Translations under genes and position numbers: made by a program
In this document: positions 1-6,036 of the stretch, in pieces
Layout of the letters: each line of letters opens with the position of its first letter
Position numbering within the stretch: position 1 is the first letter of the stretch
Notes under the pieces: generated by a model
Database searches by the model: none
The model's input: the letters and a program-made list of their open reading frames with translations, nothing else
Told to the model about the DNA's origin: nothing
Origin: Gammaproteobacteria bacterium
Lineage (GTDB): Bacteria; Pseudomonadota; Gammaproteobacteria; Chromatiales; Chromatiaceae
Assembly (NCBI GenBank): GCA_013041975.1
Contig: JABDQZ010000337.1
Coordinates: 1 to 6,455, forward strand
Direction of reading: 5' to 3'
Length of the DNA stretch: 6,455 nt

Positions 1-425
1 AAAAATGCAGCAACAGCTGCCGCCAGAAGTATCAGACTGACGAGGCTGAAAGGACTTTTTCTTGCCTTTGCAGACGGCTTGAAAACCTCGCCGGCATCTG
101 AACCCACTTTCGGCAGGCCTGGCTGGCTCTTGTCTTCAGGAGGTAAAAACTGATCCAGTGACTGAATGATGGCTTCAGCAGGCAGGCCTATGTAGCGTGC
201 GTAATTTCGCATGTAGCCAACAATGAAAACACGGGCAGGAAGATGATCGTAATCATCTTCTTCCAGCGCTATGAGCATGTCACGGCGCAGGTGTAATTGC
301 GCAGCGACCGTATCCAGGCCAATATCCCTGGACTTGCGGGCAGCTTTCAGGCGGGCACCCGGGCCTTTGGGCTGGGGAAGCTCCGCGAGTACTGATTCGG
401 TTTCCTGAATAGGTATTGCGCTCAT
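1..425 (-). CDS. rodZ: RodZ-family cytoskeleton/cell-shape protein, N-terminal part (cut by window edge)
   Basis: The minus-strand frame from an ATG at 425 stays open to the window edge and gives 141 residues with no stop. Residues about 23-92 form the RodZ-type helix-turn-helix region: GARLKAARKSRDIGL, then AAQLHLRRDMLIALEEDDY, then the family-typical VFIVGYMRNYARYIGLP. A charged and proline-rich linker follows (about 95-124). A hydrophobic stretch starts near residue 125 (SPFSLVSLILLAAAVAAFF) and is the expected single membrane span. The periplasmic domain lies outside the window. In known RodZ proteins the cytoplasmic HTH domain binds MreB and helps maintain rod shape and septal/lateral wall synthesis. 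The ATG overlaps the pilF stop (ATGA), and only a weak GGAA lies 11 nt upstream, so translation probably depends on coupling to pilF. Placement after rlmN and pilF is the usual gammaproteobacterial order. The alternative is a generic HTH membrane protein, which is less likely. Confidence 0.9.
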   Translation of the reverse strand, partial: MSAIPIQETESVLAELPQPKGPGARLKAARKSRDIGLDTVAAQLHLRRDMLIALEEDDYDHLPARVFIVGYMRNYARYIGLPAEAIIQSLDQFLPPEDKSQPGLPKVGSDAGEVFKPSAKARKSPFSLVSLILLAAAVAAF

Positions 426-1216
426 TTTTTGTTGTTTTCCATTTCAAACAATAACTTTGCCTCATCAGAATCAGGAAATCTGGCCCTGAGCTGAAGCTTG
501 TAACTTTCAAGTGTATCGCGATCACCCTGATGTTGTTCAGTTAGGATACCCCACCATAGCGTTTTTGAATCGTGGCGCCCAACTTCCAGGTAACGCTGTA
601 AAAATGCCCTGGCCATCAGGTAATTTTCCTGTAATACCGATAGTTTAATCATATTATAGAGGGCGATTGAGAATTTTTCATTATTTTGCAATGATTTACG
701 TAAATATTCTTCTGCAACTTCTAAGTTTTCATGCCTAAGTGCACAAATCCCTGCATTTGCAGCTGGTATCCATTTCTTTTCGTACAATGGGTAATCATAG
801 GTTTTATTAAAATAAATCAATGCCTTATCAGGCTTTCCTTGATGACACATCAAGCGTCCGTAAGCATTATTAATGTAGGGATCGTTAGGTGATATGGATA
901 ACGCCCGCTTAAATCCAGCTTCCGCTTTACTGGTTTGCCCCAGGTTTTGATAAATCAATGCCAGAATATTGTGGGCTGTGGGATTACCGTTATCTTTGGC
1001 GACAGCATTTTGGGCATGACCCAGGGCTATTTCAAGGTCACCCTGGGCATAATAGGCTTTGGCAAGCTTAATATACAGATTGGCAGGACTATTGATGTAT
1101 TTGTTGGTCTCAAGATTGATTTCCTTCTTTCCGTTGCTTGAGTACTCAGGATTTGACTGGCAGCCAGCCAATACCAAAACCGTGAAAACAGAAAAAAACA
1201 GTTTTGCGTATTTCAA
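422..1216 (-). CDS. pilF: Type IV pilus biogenesis/stability TPR lipoprotein PilF (PilW)
   Basis: This 264-residue protein is an outer-membrane pilotin-like lipoprotein; in Pseudomonas PilF is required for outer-membrane localisation and multimerisation of the PilQ secretin. It opens with a short lipoprotein signal peptide (MKYAKLFFSVFTVLVLAGC). The lipobox is LAGC with Cys19, followed by Gln, which fits outer-membrane sorting. From about residue 46 it is built of tandem TPR units: 46-79, 80-113 (NILALIYQNLGQTSKAEAGFKRAL), 114-147, 150-183 and 184-217, plus a C-terminal helical tail. The length matches PilF (about 250 aa). I chose the TTG start at 1216 because AAGAGGA sits 8 nt upstream and because it begins a clean signal peptide. 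A TTG at 1279 would add 21 polar residues and overlap rlmN by 67 nt. The start overlaps the rlmN stop as TTGA. The middle of the gene is noticeably AT-richer than its neighbours. No other pilus genes are visible here, which is normal for pilF. Confidence 0.9.
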   Translation of the reverse strand: MKYAKLFFSVFTVLVLAGCQSNPEYSSNGKKEINLETNKYINSPANLYIKLAKAYYAQGDLEIALGHAQNAVAKDNGNPTAHNILALIYQNLGQTSKAEAGFKRALSISPNDPYINNAYGRLMCHQGKPDKALIYFNKTYDYPLYEKKWIPAANAGICALRHENLEVAEEYLRKSLQNNEKFSIALYNMIKLSVLQENYLMARAFLQRYLEVGRHDSKTLWWGILTEQHQGDRDTLESYKLQLRARFPDSDEAKLLFEMENNKK

Positions 1217-2283
1217 CGACTTAGTCCTCTTAATTGTCTGCGGCTGCGATCTCTGACCTTGCCTACCAACTGACCGCAAGCAGCATCGATATCTTCACCA
1301 CGTGTTTTTCTTGTTATAACAACCAGGCCTGAGCGTACCAGCCTTTCCCTGAATTTGTCGATTCGTTCCCGGGGAGAGCTCTTATAATCCGTACCTGGAA
1401 ACAGGTTGAACGGTATCAGATTAATTTTTGAAGGTGTACCTTCGAGTAAACGAATCAATTCCCGGGCGTGTTTAACCGTGTCGTTTATGCCGTCCAGCAT
1501 GACATATTCCCAGGTAATCTTGCGGCGCTTTTCACCACGCAGATAAGCCTTGCAGGCAGGTATCAACTGTTCGAGTGGATATTTCTCGTTGATTGGAACC
1601 AGTTTATTACGCAGCTCATTATTGGGCGCATGTAACGAAACAGCCAATGCCGTGTTGCTGACTTCACGCAATTTATCAATGGCCGGTACAATGCCGGAGG
1701 TACTTAGCGTAACGCGGTGACGTGACAGCATGTAAGCCTGGTCATCCTGCATCAGGTTCATTGCCGGGACGACAGCGTCAAAATTCGCCAGCGGCTCGCC
1801 CATACCCATCATCACCACGTTGGATAACGGCTGCTTCATTTCATGAGTGACCTGCCAGACCTGGCCAATGATCTCTGCAGTTGTCAGGTTACGATTGAAG
1901 CCCTGTTGCGCCGTGGAACAGAAAGAACAGTTCAGCGCACAGCCAACCTGTGAAGAAACACACAATGTTGCCCTGTCTCCCTCCGGAATGAATACGGTTT
2001 CGATACGCTGACCATCGTTTAATTCCAGTATCCATTTAATGGTGCCATCTGAGGCAGGTTGTTCAAAAATAATCTCTGGAATGGCGATTTCAGCTGTCTG
2101 GGCCAGTTGCAAACGCAATTTTTTCGATACATCGCTCATCGCATCAAATTCAGTGACACCATGTTTGTGTATCCACTTCATGATATTGCGGCCATGAAAA
2201 GCCTTGTGACCCAGTGATTCGACAAAAGACTCGAATCCCTTGCGGTCTAGATCCATCAGGTTGATTTTTTCTGAAACTGCCAA
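1213..2283 (-). CDS. rlmN: Dual-specificity 23S rRNA A2503 / tRNA A37 C2-methyltransferase RlmN
   Basis: RlmN is a cytoplasmic radical-SAM enzyme that makes 2-methyladenosine at A2503 of 23S rRNA, in the peptidyl-transferase region, and at A37 of some tRNAs. The 356-residue product shows the full family pattern. The accessory N-terminal domain contains KINLMDL (6-12) and SDGTIKW (78-84). The radical-SAM cluster motif CALNCSFC has Cys115, 119 and 122. MMGMGEP (158-164) is the SAM-binding GGEP-like segment. Both mechanistic cysteines are present: Cys108 in ATLC and Cys336 in DAACGQL, equivalent to E. coli Cys118 and Cys355. E. coli RlmN is slightly longer (384 aa), mainly at the ends. The start is uncertain. 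TTG at 2283 is preferred because it keeps the conserved KINL motif intact, while ATG at 2256 would remove it; neither has a good Shine-Dalgarno sequence. A candidate promoter and leader hairpin lie upstream. The stop overlaps the pilF start. The common neighbour ndk is absent upstream; relA is there instead. Confidence 0.97.
   Translation of the reverse strand: MAVSEKINLMDLDRKGFESFVESLGHKAFHGRNIMKWIHKHGVTEFDAMSDVSKKLRLQLAQTAEIAIPEIIFEQPASDGTIKWILELNDGQRIETVFIPEGDRATLCVSSQVGCALNCSFCSTAQQGFNRNLTTAEIIGQVWQVTHEMKQPLSNVVMMGMGEPLANFDAVVPAMNLMQDDQAYMLSRHRVTLSTSGIVPAIDKLREVSNTALAVSLHAPNNELRNKLVPINEKYPLEQLIPACKAYLRGEKRRKITWEYVMLDGINDTVKHARELIRLLEGTPSKINLIPFNLFPGTDYKSSPRERIDKFRERLVRSGLVVITRKTRGEDIDAACGQLVGKVRDRSRRQLRGLSR
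1225..1231 (-). promoter_or_regulatory. Ribosome binding site that decides the pilF start
   Basis: The minus strand reads AAGAGGA, then 8 nt (CTAAGTCG), then TTG at 1216. This is the only strong Shine-Dalgarno match near the 5' end of pilF, and it lies inside the last codons of rlmN. It supports the TTG at 1216 over the longer TTG-initiated form at 1279. Confidence 0.65.
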
Positions 2284-2294
2284 CTTAAACTGCC
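2271..2294 (-). repeat. Tandem 11-nt near-repeat spanning the rlmN start
   Basis: On the minus strand GGCAGTTTAAG (2294-2284) is followed after two bases by GGCAGTTTCAG (2281-2271). Ten of eleven positions match, at a 13-nt period, so the two copies sit on one face offset of little more than one helical turn. The proposed TTG start codon falls between and into the copies. It could be a protein-binding site, a small duplication or chance; I cannot tell from one sequence. Confidence 0.45.
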
Positions 2295-2312
2295 CGCAAA
2301 CACAAATATTGG

Positions 2313-2356
2313 AAAGCTGATAAAAAAATCAATGAATTTTTTTACAAATCAGCCTT
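2313..2356 (-). promoter_or_regulatory. Long AU-rich stem-loop in the rlmN leader
   Basis: On the minus strand AAGGCTGAT (2356-2348) pairs with ATCAGCTTT (2321-2313) over 9 bp with one G-U pair. Inside it, AAAAAAAT (2343-2336) pairs perfectly with ATTTTTTT (2329-2322), closing a 6-nt loop (TCATTG). A one-sided 4-nt bulge (TTGT, 2347-2344) separates the two stems. The inner stem is all A-U, so it is not a typical intrinsic terminator, and no U tract follows the structure in the minus direction. It lies between the candidate promoter and rlmN, and would form at or near the 5' end of that mRNA. A role in mRNA stability or translation is inference. Confidence 0.5.
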
Positions 2357-2368
2357 TTAAGACAAACT

Positions 2369-2377
2369 ATTATCGCA
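2369..2377 (-). promoter_or_regulatory. Candidate extended -10 promoter for rlmN-pilF-rodZ
   Basis: The minus strand reads TGCGATAAT: a GATAAT hexamer (5 of 6 to the sigma-70 -10 consensus) preceded by TG one base upstream, which is the extended -10 arrangement. No good -35 hexamer is seen at 16-18 nt, which extended -10 promoters can tolerate. Initiation would be expected near 2362-2363, giving a leader of about 80 nt that starts just ahead of the stem-loop. It is the best promoter-like site in the relA-rlmN gap. Confidence 0.4.
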
Positions 2378-2437
2378 GTTTAGGCGTTTTGTTATGCCGA
2401 TACAACTCCGGGCGTAAATTTGAAACCAGCGAACGCC

Positions 2438-4663
2438 TCAGCGTACCTGCCTTTTGACCTCGATGACTTCCGGTAACTGAGATAACTTTTCGATCACACG
2501 ACTTAACTGACGAAGGTTTTCAATCTCGATGGTAAAACGCATGGTAGCCCGGTCTGTCTTTTTATCCGAATGTGTTGTCACACCAACAACATCGACATCT
2601 TCGTTTGATAATACGTTGCTGATATCGCGTAACAGGTATTTACGGTCATTGGCGAAAATCCGGATATCAACCGGATAGGCACTGTCATTCGACTCTTCAC
2701 TAGCCCAGACAACATTTATCAGCCGTTCTCTGCCCGGCTCGTCGATTCTCTGGATCATGGCACAGTCACGACGATGAATGGTTATGCCACGACCACGTGT
2801 GATATAGCCCACTATCGGGTCATAGGGAACCGGTTTACAGCATTTGGCCATGGTAGTCAGCAAGTCGCCGACCCCATCAACGATAACGTTATTGTTCGGC
2901 GTGCTCTTTTTGGATTGACGTGACTTGCGTTTGACCGGCTGATGTTGCGGAGGCAAATTTAATGGCAACTCGGCCTGACGACGATGCGCACAGGCGGCTA
3001 CCTGGATAGGTGAAACATCACCCCGCCCGATTGCTGCCAGCATCTCTTCACTGTTTTTCTGGTTAAAACGGTCAGCGATTTTATCAAGGTCTGGCCAATG
3101 CAAACCCAGTTTATTAATCTCACGTTCCAGACTGGCACGCCCAATCTTCACATGTTCCTCGTAATCCTGATGTTTAAACCACTGACGAATTCGCGACCTT
3201 GCCCTTGAAGTTTTACAATAGCCAAGATGCATATTCAGCCAGTCACGACTGGGGCCGCCCTGCTTGACCGTTAATATCTCGATAGTATGACCGCTTTGCA
3301 GCTTGGTATTCAGCGTCACGATGTGACCGTCAACCTTGGCACCACGACAACGATGTCCGACATCAGTGTGAATGGCATAGGCAAAATCAATGGGCGTTGA
3401 GTCCTGTGGCAGTTCAACGACATTGCCCTGCGGTGTTAATACATAGATTTGTGCCGCCTCGAAAATGGCATGGGTATCGTCAACAAACTCAGCCTCTGTA
3501 AGACCTTCATCTTTCATTTCCAGCCATTGACGCATCCATTCAATACGCTTTTCCAGTTCCGCATCCTGTCCACGGTTTTCCTTGTAGCGCCAGTGGGCTG
3601 CAACACCGCGTTCTGCATGATCATGCATATCGTAGGTGCGTACCTGTATTTCCAGAGGTTTGCCCTGAGAATCGATTACCGCGGTATGCAGTGACTGGTA
3701 ATCATTGGCCTTGGGTGTTGCGATGTAATCATCGAATTCGCCGGGGATGTGTTTCCAGATACCGTGCACTATACCCAGCACTTCATAGCATTGAGCCACC
3801 GTATTAACCATGACGCGCACAGCCAGGACATCGAATATCTGGTTAAAATCCACATTTTTGCGCTGCATCTTTTTCCAGATGCTGTAAATGTGTTTTGGAC
3901 GACCTGAAATATCAGCCTTAATACCCTGCTCGGCAAATTTTTCGTGCAACAGACTGATCACATCATGGATATATTTTTCACGATCATGACGCCGGCCTTG
4001 TAACTGTTTGGCCAGATCCATGTATTGATCAGGCTCCAGATATCTCAGGGAAAGGTCTTCCAACTCCCACTTGAGTTGCCAGATACCGAGGCGATTGGCA
4101 AGCGGTGCATAGATATCTCTTGTTTCGACAGCAACACGCCTGCGTGTCGCTTCATCACAATGCTTCAACATACGGGCGATATGCACCCGTTCAGCCAAAA
4201 CAACCAAAACAACTCGCACATCACCGGCAATTCCCAGCAGCATACGACGCAGGTTTTCAATATGCTGTGATTCATTAATTTCGGTCGTTGGCCCTGATGC
4301 CACCATACCAATACGCGCCATGTTATTGATCATGTCGAGCAGATGTTTGCCAAACAGACCTTCGATACGGCGTGCATCAAATCCTATGCTGCCAACCGCT
4401 TCGTGTAGCAAAGAAGCTGCGAGGGCCTCCACATCGAGTTGAAGGCGATTGAGAATATCGGCGACATGCAATACTGATAGAATGGTGAGTTCACCCGTTG
4501 AGCGCACACTGTCCTTGTAGAGATGCAATGCCTCCATGCAGGCAGCCCGCAGATAATCCATCTCATCAGCATCACGGGTAGCAGCGATGGAGTTTAACCA
4601 GACCTCGATACCTTTTTCATCGATGAGGTTATCTTTGGGGAGGGCGGATGTGACGCTGACCAT
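2438..4663 (-). CDS. relA: RelA, ribosome-dependent GTP/GDP pyrophosphokinase ((p)ppGpp synthetase I)
   Basis: RelA senses uncharged tRNA on starved ribosomes and transfers pyrophosphate from ATP to GTP or GDP, producing the stringent-response alarmone. From the ATG at 4663 it is 741 residues (E. coli RelA 744). Domains in order: a decayed HD hydrolase region in which HDxxED is replaced by HEAVGS (87-92), predicting no hydrolase activity; a synthetase domain with GRPKHIYSIWKKM (254-266), EFDD (309-312, the EXDD signature of monofunctional RelA rather than RXKD of SpoT) and YQSLH (322-326); a TGS domain (about 405-465); a helical region; a basic linker (about 576-587); a zinc-finger-like domain with Cys608, Cys609, Asp633 and Cys634; and a C-terminal ACT/RRM domain (about 662-741). 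The ATG start gives MVSVTSA, resembling MVAVRSA of E. coli. A TTG at 4702 would add 13 residues encoded inside a hairpin and is rejected. No strong Shine-Dalgarno is seen. relA lies 59 nt after the DUF1015 gene. Confidence 0.97.
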   Translation of the reverse strand: MVSVTSALPKDNLIDEKGIEVWLNSIAATRDADEMDYLRAACMEALHLYKDSVRSTGELTILSVLHVADILNRLQLDVEALAASLLHEAVGSIGFDARRIEGLFGKHLLDMINNMARIGMVASGPTTEINESQHIENLRRMLLGIAGDVRVVLVVLAERVHIARMLKHCDEATRRRVAVETRDIYAPLANRLGIWQLKWELEDLSLRYLEPDQYMDLAKQLQGRRHDREKYIHDVISLLHEKFAEQGIKADISGRPKHIYSIWKKMQRKNVDFNQIFDVLAVRVMVNTVAQCYEVLGIVHGIWKHIPGEFDDYIATPKANDYQSLHTAVIDSQGKPLEIQVRTYDMHDHAERGVAAHWRYKENRGQDAELEKRIEWMRQWLEMKDEGLTEAEFVDDTHAIFEAAQIYVLTPQGNVVELPQDSTPIDFAYAIHTDVGHRCRGAKVDGHIVTLNTKLQSGHTIEILTVKQGGPSRDWLNMHLGYCKTSRARSRIRQWFKHQDYEEHVKIGRASLEREINKLGLHWPDLDKIADRFNQKNSEEMLAAIGRGDVSPIQVAACAHRRQAELPLNLPPQHQPVKRKSRQSKKSTPNNNVIVDGVGDLLTTMAKCCKPVPYDPIVGYITRGRGITIHRRDCAMIQRIDEPGRERLINVVWASEESNDSAYPVDIRIFANDRKYLLRDISNVLSNEDVDVVGVTTHSDKKTDRATMRFTIEIENLRQLSRVIEKLSQLPEVIEVKRQVR

Positions 4664-4678
4664 AAGTAGAGAGTTTGT

Positions 4679-4715
4679 AAAAGAAGAGTCTCCTCTCCCC
4701 AAAAGGGAGAGGAGA
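4679..4715 (-). terminator. Terminator- or attenuator-like hairpin between the DUF1015 gene and relA
   Basis: The minus strand has TCTCCTCTCCC (4715-4705), loop TTTTG (4704-4700), then GGGAGAGGAGA (4699-4689), a perfect 11-bp stem. A pyrimidine tail CTCTTCTTTT (4688-4679) follows. The stem starts 7 nt after the DUF1015 stop codon and ends 25 nt before the relA ATG. Stem strength and position fit an intrinsic terminator for the DUF1015 gene, but the tail is broken by cytosines, so termination may be partial. In the plus direction there is no U-rich tail. Similar CCTCTCCC/GGGAGAGG hairpins are common as dispersed elements in proteobacteria; whether this is one copy of such a family cannot be judged here. 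Confidence 0.6.
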
Positions 4716-4722
4716 TATTGTC

Positions 4723-5958
4723 TTAATCCAGAACGTGGCTAACTAAACCATCAGCCAGCTTCGGCTCAAACCAGGTAGACTTTGGTGGCATCACTTCACC
4801 GGCATCAGCGACAGCCATTAGCGCTTCCATGGTGGTGGGATAGAGAGCGAAGGCCACTACCCAGTCACCGGAATCGACACGTTTTTGCAACTCACCAAGA
4901 CCGCGAATACCGCCGACAAAATCAATACGAGTATCTCTCCTGGGATCAGAAATTCCAAGCACTGGCTCAATCAGGTTATCAGCCAGCAGACTAACATCCA
5001 GGCGTGCAACCGGATCGGATGGCACGTCTTCTTTCAATGTCAGCTTGTACCACTGTTTATCCAGATACATACCGAACTCAGCTTCCTGCGAAGGTTTGAC
5101 CTGGGTATCAGCTGTTTGAACATCAAAGCGCTCAGCTACCTGAGCCAGAAAATCCCCTTTACTGAGCCCATTGAGATCTTTGACAACACGATTGTAATCC
5201 AGAATCTGCATCTGGTCGTGTGGGAAAATCACACTCAGGAAATAATTATAGGATTCATTACCGGTATGGCTGGCGTTGGCAGCTTTCTGACTATTGCCGA
5301 CACGTGAGCCGGCCGCAGACCGGTGATGGCCATCGGCTACATAAATCGCTTCCATGGCATCAAAGGCATCCGTCAGTGTAGAAACCTGATCAGTATCTGA
5401 CATCACCCAGATTTCATGACGCACACCGTCTTTAGCCGTGACATCGACATCAGCAGGATTTGAACTGACACTTTTCAACAACTCATCGACGACCTGGTTA
5501 GCCTTGTAAACCAGAAAAACAGGACCTGTCTGGGCATTCAATGCCTCGACCTGGCGAACACGATCGTCCTCTTTGACAGGACGCGTAAATTCATGTTTTT
5601 TGATGCGATCAGCATCGTAAGCCTCTACCGAAGCCGCTGCCACCAGTCCAGTCTGTACATGGCTACCCATGGTCAGACGATAAACGTAGTAACTATCAGC
5701 AGGATCACGCACCAACACACCTTCACTGATCATGTTTTGCAGATTTTCGGCCGCCTTGGCATAAACTGCCCCAGAATAAGGATCGGTCTCAACTGGCAAG
5801 TCCACTTCCGGACGGGAGATATGCAGAAAACTCCACGGACGACCTTCAACCATCTCACGAGCTTCAGCAGCATTCATCACATCATACGGTGGCGCAACAA
5901 CATCATCGGCACGACCTTCGGCAGGGCGAAGACCGGTAAAAGGTTTGATCAGTGGCAT
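4723..5958 (-). CDS. DUF1015 (COG4198) family protein of unknown function
   Basis: The complete 411-residue product belongs to the DUF1015 family, which has no established biochemical function to my knowledge. Family hallmarks are visible along its length: VVAPPYDV (20-27) after the N-terminal IKPFTGLRP, KHEFTRPVKEDDRVR (121-135), the signature VADGHHRSAAG (207-217), NYFLSVIFP (238-246), and the C-terminal MPPKSTWFEPKLADGLV (390-406). The concentration of His, Asp and Arg in the signature motifs suggests a catalytic or metal/phosphate-binding site, but that is inference. There is no signal peptide or membrane span, so it should be cytoplasmic. The ATG start has GGGGAA (5968-5963) 4 nt upstream, a good ribosome binding site. 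In Firmicutes and some other bacteria family members often sit beside serA/serC of serine synthesis; here the neighbour is relA. Some databases label relatives as ParB/SpoOJ-like, which nothing in this sequence supports. Confidence 0.9.
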   Translation of the reverse strand: MPLIKPFTGLRPAEGRADDVVAPPYDVMNAAEAREMVEGRPWSFLHISRPEVDLPVETDPYSGAVYAKAAENLQNMISEGVLVRDPADSYYVYRLTMGSHVQTGLVAAASVEAYDADRIKKHEFTRPVKEDDRVRQVEALNAQTGPVFLVYKANQVVDELLKSVSSNPADVDVTAKDGVRHEIWVMSDTDQVSTLTDAFDAMEAIYVADGHHRSAAGSRVGNSQKAANASHTGNESYNYFLSVIFPHDQMQILDYNRVVKDLNGLSKGDFLAQVAERFDVQTADTQVKPSQEAEFGMYLDKQWYKLTLKEDVPSDPVARLDVSLLADNLIEPVLGISDPRRDTRIDFVGGIRGLGELQKRVDSGDWVVAFALYPTTMEALMAVADAGEVMPPKSTWFEPKLADGLVSHVLD

Positions 5959-6036
5959 AACATTCCCCGGAAAATAAAAATGATGCGAATTGTTCCAGAA
6001 AACACACCAAAATCACAGTGGTTTGTCTATCTCCGA

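Noticed and set aside
280..525. Minus-strand 81-codon frame spanning the pilF-rodZ junction
   Set aside because: It overlaps both real genes in another frame, and its composition is low-complexity with no family resemblance.
2382..2438. Inverted repeat AGGCGTT / AACGCCT after the relA stop as a terminator
   Set aside because: The 7-nt arms are separated by 43 nt and no U tract follows, so it is a weak terminator candidate and may be chance.
4664..4702. Longer relA from a TTG at 4702
   Set aside because: The 13 extra residues would be encoded largely within the inverted repeat, no Shine-Dalgarno precedes the TTG, and the ATG at 4663 gives an N-terminus and length like E. coli RelA.
4885..5307. 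Plus-strand open frame of 140 codons opposite the DUF1015 gene
   Set aside because: It lies wholly antisense to a gene with clear family motifs, shows no recognisable domain and is explained as a shadow frame. The same holds for the 157-codon plus-strand frame at 5593-6066.
5959..6036. Promoter for the DUF1015 gene in the 78-nt gap
   Set aside because: The region is T-rich on the minus strand, with several 4-of-6 -10-like hexamers, but none is paired with a -35 at correct spacing or has an extended TG.
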